Of a DNA stretch of 49,992 nt, positions 7,903 to 15,977 are shown piece by piece. Numbering within the stretch: the first letter of the stretch is position 1; each line of letters opens with the position of its first letter. The translations under genes and the position numbers were made by a program. Source of the stretch: Bacillota bacterium (GTDB lineage: Bacteria > Bacillota > UBA4882 > UBA10575); assembly GCA_012727895.1 (NCBI GenBank), contig JAAYGG010000083.1, positions 1-49,992 on the forward strand. The letters run 5' to 3'. Below the pieces are notes generated by a model that worked only from the letters and a program-made list of their open reading frames with translations, did no database searches and was not told the DNA's origin.

Positions 7903-8835
7903 CTACCACCGTATGGCTGCGCCGGCCCAGCTGAGGCCGCCGCCGAACCCGACGAGCAGGACCAGGTCGCCTTTTTTGAAGCGTCCTTCCTTTACTGCTT
8001 CGTCCAGGGCCAACCCGATGGAGGCGGAAGAGGTGTTGCCGTAACGTTCGATATTGTAGATAAAACGGTCCAACGGGATATTGATGTTGTTGGCGGCCGA
8101 TTCCAGGATCCTGTAGTTGGCCTGGTGGGGAATGACATAAAAGTCATCGTTTTTACTGGCCCCGCTTTCGCTGAGGAGGCGTTCAATCACTTCACCCATG
8201 ATCGTCACGGCGAATTTAAAAACCTTCCGGCCGTCCTGGCGGAAGTAATAGTCTTCGCGGCCGCCCATGATCACGTAGTCGCTGCCGCTGGCGTCAAGCC
8301 CCAATTCTGTGGCGAGGATCTCATGTTCCGGCTGTTCCGAGCTGAGCATGAGCGCGGCGGCGCCGTCGCCAAAAAGCACACAACTGGCCCGGTCGGTATA
8401 ATCGGTAAGCATGGACATTTTTTCACTGGCGGTAATCAGGACGTTCCGGTAGGGCCCGGCCTGGATCATGCTTTTCGCCACTGTCATGCTGTAGACCAGG
8501 CCGGAGCAGACCGCGTTCAGGTCGAAGGCGCCCAGGTTGGTCAGGTTAAGACGGTTCGCGACAATGCTGGCCTGGAAGGGACAGGCTCTCTCGGCAGTAG
8601 CCGTGGAGGAAATTAAGAGGTCGGGACGGAGATCGGTTTTTCCCAGGCAGTCCCGGGCGGCTGCGACCGCCATATCCGAGGCATGCTCATTGTCAGCGGC
8701 AATCCTCCGTTCTTTAATCCCTGTCCGTGTGGTAATCCATTCGTCGGTGGTGTCAACCATCTTTTCCAGGTCGCTGTTGGTCAGTCTCCTTTCCGGCGCA
8801 TAGCTTCCGGTGACCACTAAACCCACTTTTTTCAT
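7903..8835 (-). CDS. fabH: beta-ketoacyl-ACP synthase III (FabH)
   Basis: FabH condenses an acyl-CoA starter with malonyl-ACP to begin fatty acid synthesis. The 310-residue protein has the thiolase-fold Cys-His-Asn triad: Cys110 in NAVCSGLVYS, His237 in IPHQANYRI and Asn267 in YGNTSSAS. The C-terminal glycine-rich GFGGGLSWAG segment is also typical. Its ATG overlaps the fapR stop (ATGA at 8835-8832), so the two genes are translationally coupled. Unlike the Bacillus fapR-plsX-fabD-fabG operon, only fabH follows fapR here. The rest of the fab genes must be elsewhere. Regulation by FapR through the operator upstream of fapR is likely. Confidence 0.95.
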   Translation of the reverse strand: MKKVGLVVTGSYAPERRLTNSDLEKMVDTTDEWITTRTGIKERRIAADNEHASDMAVAAARDCLGKTDLRPDLLISSTATAERACPFQASIVANRLNLTNLGAFDLNAVCSGLVYSMTVAKSMIQAGPYRNVLITASEKMSMLTDYTDRASCVLFGDGAAALMLSSEQPEHEILATELGLDASGSDYVIMGGREDYYFRQDGRKVFKFAVTIMGEVIERLLSESGASKNDDFYVIPHQANYRILESAANNINIPLDRFIYNIERYGNTSSASIGLALDEAVKEGRFKKGDLVLLVGFGGGLSWAGAAIRW

Positions 8836-9458
8836 GCTTTTTCCCCCTCATTCTCTGATAACTCTCTTCTGTTGATCTTGAGACGTGAGGCGAACCTGGC
8901 GTCCAGGCAGAGGATGGTAAATTCGCCTCTGAAGACCACCTTTTCCCTGGTTTTCATGATAACTTCCACTTCTTTTCTCCGGCCTTTTGTCTTTGTCACC
9001 CGGGCTTTGGCCAGGACCCTTTCACCGGCGCGGACCGGGGCCAGGAATTTAATATGGCACTCCCTGGTTAAGGCCAGGTCCGCGTCGACAATAGCGTTGG
9101 CCAGGGTGTTTGCTTGGGCAAACAGGATATGCCCCCTGACAATCCCGGATTTGCGGATCGCCATTTGTTCGACGGTATCAAGTAAGGAAAGGCCTTCCCG
9201 GTTCAGTTCGACTTCCAGGAGGTCGCCGGTGATCTCTTGGGCGCTAAGCGTCTTGGTTTGGCCGAACAAGAAGCGGGCTACGTCCTTTGTTCTCTCCCGG
9301 ACCTCCGGGATGCCGGTTTTTTTCCGGTCGGCCCTGATCGTGTGGATACTGACGTTGCAAAGAGAAGCTAGTTCTTCGTCGGTAATAAAGGGATTCCGTT
9401 CGATCTCCGCGATTATACGGGCTTGTCTCTTGCGCATATCCATGGTTTTTTTACCCAC
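8832..9458 (-). CDS. fapR: FapR, malonyl-CoA-responsive fatty acid regulator
   Basis: The 208-residue protein has an N-terminal DeoR-like helix-turn-helix (TDEELASLCNVSIHTIRADR, about residues 26-45) and a C-terminal hot-dog domain (about 85-195). This is the FapR architecture, in which malonyl-CoA binding to the hot-dog domain releases DNA. It is slightly longer than the Bacillus protein (188 residues). The GTG at 9458 is the first start; in-frame ATG codons at residues 6 and 8 are alternatives because the spacing to the nearest strong Shine-Dalgarno (AGGAGG, 9484-9479) is long. An imperfect FapR-type operator overlaps its own promoter, indicating autoregulation. Confidence 0.93.
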   Translation of the reverse strand: MGKKTMDMRKRQARIIAEIERNPFITDEELASLCNVSIHTIRADRKKTGIPEVRERTKDVARFLFGQTKTLSAQEITGDLLEVELNREGLSLLDTVEQMAIRKSGIVRGHILFAQANTLANAIVDADLALTRECHIKFLAPVRAGERVLAKARVTKTKGRRKEVEVIMKTREKVVFRGEFTILCLDARFASRLKINRRELSENEGEKA

Positions 9459-9485
9459 GATCTCACCACCCGATATTACCTCCTG

Positions 9486-9502
9486 ATATTATCTGGTAGT
9501 AT
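9486..9502 (-). promoter_or_regulatory. candidate FapR operator
   Basis: Read on the minus strand, ATACTACCAGATAATAT is a 17-bp imperfect inverted repeat. As I remember the Bacillus FapR box (TTAGTACCTGATACTAA type), it matches at about 12 of 17 positions, including the TACC and GATA core. It overlaps the promoter -10 and the start of the transcript, so a bound repressor would block transcription. The family link is established for FapR; binding here is inferred. Confidence 0.65.
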
Positions 9503-9529
9503 TATACTTTATCTGTGGTGAAGGGTCAA
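9501..9529 (-). promoter_or_regulatory. sigma-A promoter of fapR-fabH
   Basis: On the minus strand TTGACC (9529-9524) and TATAAT (9506-9501) are separated by exactly 17 bp. This is close to the perfect sigma-A consensus. The -10 shares bases with the candidate FapR operator. Confidence 0.82.
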
Positions 9530-9724
9530 CCGTTATTTTTTCGTAAAGGGGAAATTGCTATTTCCCTTCCCGCCTCTTTCGTTTATAATTAATTGTATTG
9601 ATATAATAATTATCGGGATTCCATAATTATGCAGCGCCACTGCGCGGGAATGCCGGAAACCCCGGGCGGTGGGGGAAGAATAATATGCGCGTGCAGAACT
9701 CAAGTAAGGAAGTGGGGGTCAACA

Positions 9725-12700
9725 GTGCAAAAAAATAACGTCAGCCGTGTTTATGTGGAGAGGAAGCAGGAGTTTGCCGGCGAGGCCGCCCGGCTGTGCC
9801 AGGAACTCCGGGATAATTTAGGGTTGGAAGGGTTGACGGGGGTCAGGATTCTTACCCGTTACGATATTGAAGGCCTGCCGGAAAGCGTTTACCGGGAGGC
9901 GGGCCGGGTTGTGCTGGCCGAACCGGCGGTGGACCTGGTTTATGAGGAAGAGGATTTTGCGCGCGAGATCGCCCGCTCCGAAATGGCGGGTAGCGAAGAA
10001 CGGGTGCTGGCCATCGAGTACCAACCGGGCCAGTATGACCAGCGGGGCGATTACACCGCCCAGTGCCTGCAGGTCTTAACCGGGGGCGAAAGGCCAACGG
10101 TGCGTGTGGCCAAAGTGTTGGTTTTGACCGGAAAAATCAACGGGGAAGAGATGGAGAAGATCAAAAAATATCTGATTAACCCGTTGGAGTCGCGGGAAGC
10201 CCCCCTGGAAAAACCGGCGACCCTGGCGGAAGAGTTTCCGGCAGCAGAGGAGGTTGCGGTTGTCACCGGCTTTATTGACGCCGGTCCGGAAGACCTGGAA
10301 AGAATCAGGGGCGAGATGGATCTGGCGATGTCCCGGGAGAGCCTGGAATTTTGCCAGCAGTACTTCCGGGATACCGCCCGCCGGGACCCGACCCTTACTG
10401 AACTGCGGATTTTGGATACTTACTGGTCCGACCACTGCCGGCACCTGACGTTTTTAACCGGGATCAAAGAGGTGGAATTTGAAGAAGGGGAATATACCGG
10501 GTTTTTCCGCCGGGTTTACCAGCGGTTTCTGGAAAACCGCCGGGCTTCCGGCAAGGGCGACGGGGATCTCACCTTAATGGAACTGGCAACGGCCGTGGGG
10601 AAAGAGATGAAGGAAAAAGGGCTTTTGGAGGATTTGGAGGTTTCCGAGGAGATCAATGCCAGCAGCATTAAGGTGGATGTGACGGTGGATGGCAAGACCG
10701 AGGAATGGCTGGTGATGTTTAAAAACGAGACCCATAACCACCCCACGGAGATCGAACCCGACGGCGGCGCCGCCACTTGCCTGGGCGGAGGGATCCGGGA
10801 TCCCCTCTCCGGCCGGGCCTATGTTTACCAGGCGATGCGGGTTACCGGGAGCGGCGATCCGCGGCAGCCGGTGGAGAAGACTATCCCGGGCAAACTGCCG
10901 CAGCGAAAGATTACGACCACCGCGGCGGCGGGTTATAGTTCTTACGGTAACCAGATCGGGGTGGCTTCCGGGCTGGTGGCGGAGGTCTATGATGAAGGGT
11001 TTGTCGCCAAACGGATGGAGATGGGAGCGGTGATCGGTGCGGCGCCCCGGGCCCATGTGGTCAGGGAACGGCCGGTGCCGGGGGACGTCGTGATTTTGCT
11101 GGGCGGCCGGACCGGCCGCGACGGGTGCGGGGGGGCCACCGGTTCCTCGCGGGCCCATACGGAGGAATCCCTTTATACCTGCGGGGCTGAGGTGCAAAAG
11201 GGCGATCCCCTCCTGGAACGGAGGATCCAGCGGCTCTTCCGCCGGCCGGAAGTGACCCGCTTGATTAAAAGATGTAATGACTTTGGGGCCGGCGGGGTCT
11301 CGGTGGCCGTCGGCGAGTTGGCGGACGGGCTGGAGATCAACTTGGACGCCGTGCCTGCGAAATATGCGGGCCTGGACGGGACGGAACTTGCCATCTCCGA
11401 GTCCCAGGAGCGGATGGCGGTGGTGGTGGCAAAAGACCAGGCGGAGGCCTTTATCCGGGCGGCCCGGGAGGAAAACCTGGAAGCCACGGTGATCGCGGAG
11501 GTGACCGCCGGCCGGAGGATGCGGATGTCCTGGCGGGGAAAGACCATTGTCGATTTGGACCGGGACTTCCTGGACAGCGGCGGGGTACGCCCCACAACCC
11601 GGGTTGTGGTTAAGGCCCCGCAGCCGGAGAGTTACTTCCGGCAACTCCCGCCGGAAGTGGACGGCGCCGGCGACCTGGCTACTGCGTGGCTTCGCAACCT
11701 GCAGCGTCTTAATGTCTGCAGCCGGCGGGGGCTGGTGGAGATCTTCGACAGCACCATCGGGGCGGGAACGGTCCTGGTGCCGCTGGGCGGGGCTTACCAG
11801 TTGACCCCGGCGGAGAGCATGGCGGCGAAGATCCCGGTTTTAGGAGGGGAAACCACCACCGCTACGTTGATGAGTTACGGGTATAACCCGGCCATTGGGA
11901 GATGGAGCCCGTTCCATGGCGCCCTTTACGCCATTGTCGAGGCGGTGGCGCGGATCGCGGCTGCCGGCGGCGACTACCGGCGGATCCGCCTTTCCCTGCA
12001 GGAGTATTTTGAACGGCTGGGAGAAGACCCGGCTAAGTGGGGGAAACCCTTTGCCGCCCTTTTGGGGGCGTATTATGTCCAGACCGAACTGGGGATCCCG
12101 GCGGTTGGGGGAAAGGACAGCATGTCCGGGAGTTTTGAAGATCTGCATGTCCCGCCGACCGTGGTGGCAGTGGCCGTCTGCCCGGCGGACGCCCGGCGGA
12201 TCCTCTCCCCGGAATTCAAGGCCGCCGGCAGCCGGGTTATCTACCTCCCGTTGGGCCGGAAAGAAGGGGAGTTGCCGGATCTCCGGCAACTGGCCGCCAA
12301 TTACGGGCGCCTTTACGAACTGGCCGGCGCCGGCAAGGTCACTGCCGCGCAGACGGTCCGGGAGGGCGGGCTGGCTGCGGCCCTCAGCAAAATGGCCTTC
12401 GGGAACATGATTGGCCTGGAGTTTACAGGGGAAACCGGCCTTGAACAACTCTTTACCCCCGCATACGGCTCTTTGGTCCTGGAGATCCCCGCCGGGGAAG
12501 ACCCGGCGGCCCTCTTGGCGGGACTGGAGTATAAAGAGTTGGGGGTGACCATCGCCGAACCGGTGATCCGGGTGAACGGGACGGAGATCCCCCTGGCGGC
12601 GGCAGTGGAGAAGTGGGAGGAGCCCCTGGCCGGGGTCTTCCCGCCCCTCGGACCCGGCAAGGCCGGTGCGCCGGTGTTGGCGCCGCCGGTTCCGGCCGGC

Positions 12701-13534
12701 GGCGGGGAACAGGCCAAGGCCACGGTCCGCCTGGCAAAACCGCGGGTCTTCATCCCGGTATTTCCCGGGACCAACGGCGAATATGATGCCGCCGCCGCTT
12801 TTGAGAGGGCCGGCGGCCTCGTCGAGACCCTGGTCATAAAGAACCTTTCCTCCCAAGAGATCGACGAGAGCCTCCGTCAGGTGGCAAAGATGATCGGGCA
12901 GGCACAGATCCTGGTTTTACCCGGCGGTTTCAGCCCAGGAAACGGGACGGCCGGTTCCGCCCGGTTCATGGCGGCGTTTCTCCGGAATACCCTTGTCAAA
13001 GAGGCGTTGAATGAATTCCTGGATAAAGGGGACGGCCTGATCCTGGGGATCGGCGCCGGTTTTCAGGCCCTGCTCAAGCTGGGGCTCCTTCCCTACGGTG
13101 AGTTCCGGGAGGCCGGCGAGGATTCGCCCGCGCTCACCCTTAACGTATCCGGGCGCCATGTCTCCCGTTTTGTCCAAGTGAAAGTCGTGGCCAATAATTC
13201 GCCCTGGCTGCGCCGGGCAAACCCGGGGGAGGTTTATTCCCTTCCCGTTTCCCACAACGAAGGACGGTTCATTGCCCGCCCGGCTGATCTGGACCGGTTC
13301 TTTGCCAACGCCCAAATTGCCACGGTCTATGTGGATCCGGAGGGAAATCCCGCCCTGCATCCACCGTATAACCCCAACGGTTCGGCCGGGGCGGTGGAAG
13401 GGCTGACCAGCCCCGACGGGCGGATTTTTGGCCGGATGGCCCATGCGGAACGGGTCGGGCCCTATGTGGCCAAGAATATCCCCGGGGAAAAGGACGGGCG
13501 GATCTTCCTCGCCGGCGTGGAGTATTTCCTATAA
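9725..13534 (+). CDS. purL: phosphoribosylformylglycinamidine synthase, single-chain clostridial type, glutaminase Cys absent
   Basis: PurL (FGAM synthase) makes FGAM from FGAR, ATP and glutamine in purine synthesis. The 1269-residue protein starts VSRVYVERKQEFAGEA, the usual clostridial N-terminus. The GTG at 9725 has a GGAAGTGGGGG ribosome binding site; an upstream ATG at 9629 would add an unrelated tail. The synthetase halves look intact (NETHNHPTEIEPDGGAAT and GGKDSMSGSFED segments). The C-terminal class-I amidotransferase keeps the His-x-Glu pair (MAHAER) but reads GIGAGFQ where GICNGFQ is expected (Gly1110 for the nucleophilic Cys). PGTNCEYD also reads PGTNGEYD (Gly1018). No other pur gene is nearby. 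The 266 nt before it also holds the divergent fapR promoter; several TATAAT-like sites occur at 9584-9607 without a good -35. Confidence 0.93.
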   Translation: MQKNNVSRVYVERKQEFAGEAARLCQELRDNLGLEGLTGVRILTRYDIEGLPESVYREAGRVVLAEPAVDLVYEEEDFAREIARSEMAGSEERVLAIEYQPGQYDQRGDYTAQCLQVLTGGERPTVRVAKVLVLTGKINGEEMEKIKKYLINPLESREAPLEKPATLAEEFPAAEEVAVVTGFIDAGPEDLERIRGEMDLAMSRESLEFCQQYFRDTARRDPTLTELRILDTYWSDHCRHLTFLTGIKEVEFEEGEYTGFFRRVYQRFLENRRASGKGDGDLTLMELATAVGKEMKEKGLLEDLEVSEEINASSIKVDVTVDGKTEEWLVMFKNETHNHPTEIEPDGGAATCLGGGIRDPLSGRAYVYQAMRVTGSGDPRQPVEKTIPGKLPQRKITTTAAAGYSSYGNQIGVASGLVAEVYDEGFVAKRMEMGAVIGAAPRAHVVRERPVPGDVVILLGGRTGRDGCGGATGSSRAHTEESLYTCGAEVQKGDPLLERRIQRLFRRPEVTRLIKRCNDFGAGGVSVAVGELADGLEINLDAVPAKYAGLDGTELAISESQERMAVVVAKDQAEAFIRAAREENLEATVIAEVTAGRRMRMSWRGKTIVDLDRDFLDSGGVRPTTRVVVKAPQPESYFRQLPPEVDGAGDLATAWLRNLQRLNVCSRRGLVEIFDSTIGAGTVLVPLGGAYQLTPAESMAAKIPVLGGETTTATLMSYGYNPAIGRWSPFHGALYAIVEAVARIAAAGGDYRRIRLSLQEYFERLGEDPAKWGKPFAALLGAYYVQTELGIPAVGGKDSMSGSFEDLHVPPTVVAVAVCPADARRILSPEFKAAGSRVIYLPLGRKEGELPDLRQLAANYGRLYELAGAGKVTAAQTVREGGLAAALSKMAFGNMIGLEFTGETGLEQLFTPAYGSLVLEIPAGEDPAALLAGLEYKELGVTIAEPVIRVNGTEIPLAAAVEKWEEPLAGVFPPLGPGKAGAPVLAPPVPAGGGEQAKATVRLAKPRVFIPVFPGTNGEYDAAAAFERAGGLVETLVIKNLSSQEIDESLRQVAKMIGQAQILVLPGGFSPGNGTAGSARFMAAFLRNTLVKEALNEFLDKGDGLILGIGAGFQALLKLGLLPYGEFREAGEDSPALTLNVSGRHVSRFVQVKVVANNSPWLRRANPGEVYSLPVSHNEGRFIARPADLDRFFANAQIATVYVDPEGNPALHPPYNPNGSAGAVEGLTSPDGRIFGRMAHAERVGPYVAKNIPGEKDGRIFLAGVEYFL

Positions 13535-13558
13535 GGCAAACCTGGGCGCCGGTACGGC

Positions 13559-13587
13559 TTGCCGGGCCTTTGGCGATATGCTAGAAT
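13559..13587 (+). promoter_or_regulatory. candidate sigma-A promoter for the dehydrogenase gene
   Basis: TTGCCG (13559-13564) and TAGAAT (13582-13587) are 17 bp apart, with a TG one base before the -10 (extended -10). An AT-rich leader and a GGGAGGAG ribosome binding site lead to the ATG at 13635. Confidence 0.55.
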
Positions 13588-13634
13588 AACGGTTAATAAA
13601 GTAATATATTTTATTATGGATAGGGAGGAGAAAA

Positions 13635-14690
13635 ATGGCAAGGTATAATATTGCGGTCGTACCCGGGGACGGGACCGGGCCGGAAGTGGTGGCCGAAGGG
13701 GTTAAGGTTTTACAAACCGCAGCCAAGAAATTCGGCTTTGAACTGGATCTGGAATATTTTGATCTCGGCGGGGACCGGTACTTGAAAACCGGCGAGATCC
13801 TTTCCGACGACGAGGTTGAACGGTTAAAAGCAAAAGACGCGATTTATCTGGGGGCAATCGGCCATCCGGACGTAAAACCGGGAATCCTGGAAAAAGGGAT
13901 CCTTTTGCGGCTCCGCTTTGAACTGGATCAATACATCAACCTGCGCCCGGTAAAACTCTACCCGGGGGTGGAGACGCCGTTGAAGGATAAGGGGCCGGAA
14001 GACATTGACTTTGTCGTTGTCCGGGAAAACACTGAGGGGTTGTATACGGGCAGCGGCGGGTTTTTGAAGAAGGGGACCCCCGACGAGACCGCAATCCAGG
14101 TATCGATTAACACCCGGAAAGGGGTGGAGCGTTGCATACGCTTTGCCTTTGAATACTGCCGGAAGCGGAATAAAAAGAAACGCCTCACCCTTTGCGGGAA
14201 AACCAATGTTCTTACTTATGCTTTTGACCTTTGGGAGCGCACCTTCTACGAGGTGGCGAAGGAGTACCCGGATATCACCACCGATTATGCGCATGTGGAC
14301 GCCACCACCATGTGGATGGTGAAAAACCCGGAATATTTTGATGTTATTGTCACCGACAACATGTTTGGCGATATCATAACCGACCTGGGAGCGGTCCTCC
14401 AGGGCGGGATGGGGATTGCCGCCGGCGCGAACCTCAACCCGGAAGGGGTCTCCATGTTCGAGCCGATCGGCGGTTCCGCCCCCAAGTACACCGGGAAGAA
14501 TATGATTAACCCGCTGGCTGCGATTGCCGCCGGCCAGATGATGCTGGAGCAATTAGGGGAAGAAGAGGCGGCCGCGGCGGTGGAAGCCGCTATTATGAAG
14601 GTGGTGGCCAACGACTTGAAGTCGCTTTCCGCCGGGAAAATGGGTTACACCACCACTGAGGTGGGAGACCTGGTTGCCGGTTATATCTAA
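13635..14690 (+). CDS. isocitrate/isopropylmalate dehydrogenase family enzyme (LeuB-like)
   Basis: The family oxidatively decarboxylates 2-hydroxy dicarboxylic acids with NAD(P)+. The 351-residue protein has the N-terminal VVPGDGTGPEVV nucleotide-site motif, the LDQYINLRPVKLYPG substrate loop, VVRENTEGLYTG, and the metal/substrate segment TDNMFGDIITDLGAVLQGG, followed by FEPIGGSAPKYTGKN. Length fits 3-isopropylmalate dehydrogenase. The RENTEGLYTG loop and the lack of leuA, leuC or leuD beside it leave tartrate/malate-type or homoisocitrate-type substrates open. ATG at 13635 has a good GGGAGGAG ribosome binding site. I am sure of the family but not of the substrate. Confidence 0.85.
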   Translation: MARYNIAVVPGDGTGPEVVAEGVKVLQTAAKKFGFELDLEYFDLGGDRYLKTGEILSDDEVERLKAKDAIYLGAIGHPDVKPGILEKGILLRLRFELDQYINLRPVKLYPGVETPLKDKGPEDIDFVVVRENTEGLYTGSGGFLKKGTPDETAIQVSINTRKGVERCIRFAFEYCRKRNKKKRLTLCGKTNVLTYAFDLWERTFYEVAKEYPDITTDYAHVDATTMWMVKNPEYFDVIVTDNMFGDIITDLGAVLQGGMGIAAGANLNPEGVSMFEPIGGSAPKYTGKNMINPLAAIAAGQMMLEQLGEEEAAAAVEAAIMKVVANDLKSLSAGKMGYTTTEVGDLVAGYI

Positions 14691-14744
14691 GGTTTGCCCG
14701 GGCTTGCCTGCGCACGGGACGGGCGGCGCCGGCCTGGAGGTATA

Positions 14745-15905
14745 ATGAAGCGGACCGTCACCGCCTCTAAGGGGAAACTGCCGAGGGTGAAGGAAATGGG
14801 TATTTCACTGGAAGAACAAAAAGGCCGGTTGGAAAGGTTCCGGGAGTTACTGGCCGCAGAAGAACTGGACGGGTTTATTGTCGTCTCCCCGGAGAACCGC
14901 CGCTATCTGAGTGGTTTCACCGGGAGTTCCGGGGTTCTCCTGGTAGCGCAGGAATGGGCGGTTCTTTTGACCGATTTCCGCTACCTGGAACAGGCGGCGG
15001 CGGAAACAGCCGGGACCGGTATTGACCTGCAGAAACAGGGAAAGAAGCTCTGGGAGAGTGTTGCCCAGCTTTTGCTGGACCGGGGCGGCCCCCTGGCCCA
15101 CTGGGGCTTTGAATCCGACCACCTGGTGGAGAGGGATTACCGGTTCTTGGCCGGGCAGGTGGGGGCTGGGCGGCTGGTACCCAAGGAAGGCTTCCCCGGC
15201 CGCCTGCGGGCGGTGAAGTCCCCGGCGGAGGTTGAGTTGATCGCCAAGGCCGTCGCCATCACCGACCGGGCCTGGGAGCGTTTGTTGCCCGAGATTAAAC
15301 CCGGCCGCCGCGAGGAAGAACTCGCCGCCCTCTTCGAGTTTTTCCAGAGAGAGGAGGGGGCGTCCGCCGCTTCCTTCCCGACGCTGGTGGCCTCCGGGCC
15401 GCGGAGCGCCATGCCGCACGGGGCGGCCGGCAGCCGGGTCTTGTGCCCGGGGGATCTGGTGGTGGTGGACGGCGGTGCGGTTTATGCGGGGTACTGCAGT
15501 GATTTTACCCGCACGGTGGTGGTGGGGAAAAAGCCCGGCGCGGAGCAGGAGCGGGTTTACCGCCTGGTCCTGGAGGCCCAGGAACGGGCCTTGGCCGGGC
15601 TTAAACCGGGGATGACCGCAGCGGAGGCTGACGCTTTGGCCAGAGAAGTGCTGGAAAAGGCCGGTTATGGCCCGAATTTCGGCCACGGGCTCGGCCACGG
15701 CCTGGGCTTGGCTGTTCATGAAGCCCCCCGTTTATCTCCGGGTCAGGAGACGGTCCTGGAACCGGGGATGGTCGTCACCGTTGAACCCGGGATCTACCTG
15801 CCGGATTGGGGAGGGATCAGGATCGAGGATGTGGCGGTCATCACCGGAGAGGGTTGCCAGGTTTTGACCAGGAGTCCGAAGACCCCGTACCCGGATATCC
15901 CTTGA
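14745..15905 (+). CDS. pepP: Xaa-Pro aminopeptidase, M24 family
   Basis: This metallopeptidase removes an N-terminal residue preceding proline. The C-terminal M24 'pita-bread' domain shows the dinuclear metal ligands: Asp in VVDGGAVYAG, Asp in YCSDFTRT, His in GHGLGHGLGL, Glu in TVEPGIY and Glu in GIRIEDVAV. The N-terminal creatinase-like domain includes YLSGFTGSSGVLL. The ATG at 14745 follows GGAGG by 5 nt and gives 386 residues; an ATG at 14796 preceded by GAAGGA would give the family's usual ~350. It corresponds to Bacillus yqhT, which also lies just upstream of efp. A terminator overlaps its stop codon. Confidence 0.92.
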   Translation: MKRTVTASKGKLPRVKEMGISLEEQKGRLERFRELLAAEELDGFIVVSPENRRYLSGFTGSSGVLLVAQEWAVLLTDFRYLEQAAAETAGTGIDLQKQGKKLWESVAQLLLDRGGPLAHWGFESDHLVERDYRFLAGQVGAGRLVPKEGFPGRLRAVKSPAEVELIAKAVAITDRAWERLLPEIKPGRREEELAALFEFFQREEGASAASFPTLVASGPRSAMPHGAAGSRVLCPGDLVVVDGGAVYAGYCSDFTRTVVVGKKPGAEQERVYRLVLEAQERALAGLKPGMTAAEADALAREVLEKAGYGPNFGHGLGHGLGLAVHEAPRLSPGQETVLEPGMVVTVEPGIYLPDWGGIRIEDVAVITGEGCQVLTRSPKTPYPDIP

Positions 15906-15929
15906 CGCGGCCCGTACGCCGCGTTTTTT
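15905..15929 (+). terminator. intrinsic terminator at the pepP stop
   Basis: ACGCGGC (15905-15911) pairs with GCCGCGT (15918-15924) around a 6-nt loop, followed by a T run to 15929. The first base of the stem is the last base of the pepP stop codon. The UroD-family gene starts about 50 nt later, so it needs either read-through or a promoter I do not see. Confidence 0.75.
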
Positions 15930-15977
15930 CTGGTAGAGGTGGGAGAGGGTTACGTTCCGCGGGAGGAGTTTGCGAGG

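Noticed and set aside
7670-7909. Minus-strand open frame with a Ser/Arg/Val-rich repetitive product
   Set aside because: It is a translation of the 14-bp tandem repeat and has no start context or family similarity.
9600-9725. Riboswitch in front of purL
   Set aside because: I looked for purine and ZTP riboswitch core motifs and did not see them; only small GC hairpins are present.
10574-11644. Long minus-strand open frame inside purL
   Set aside because: It is antisense to a well-recognised coding frame in GC-rich DNA, and its product is rich in His, Pro, Arg and Gly with no motif.
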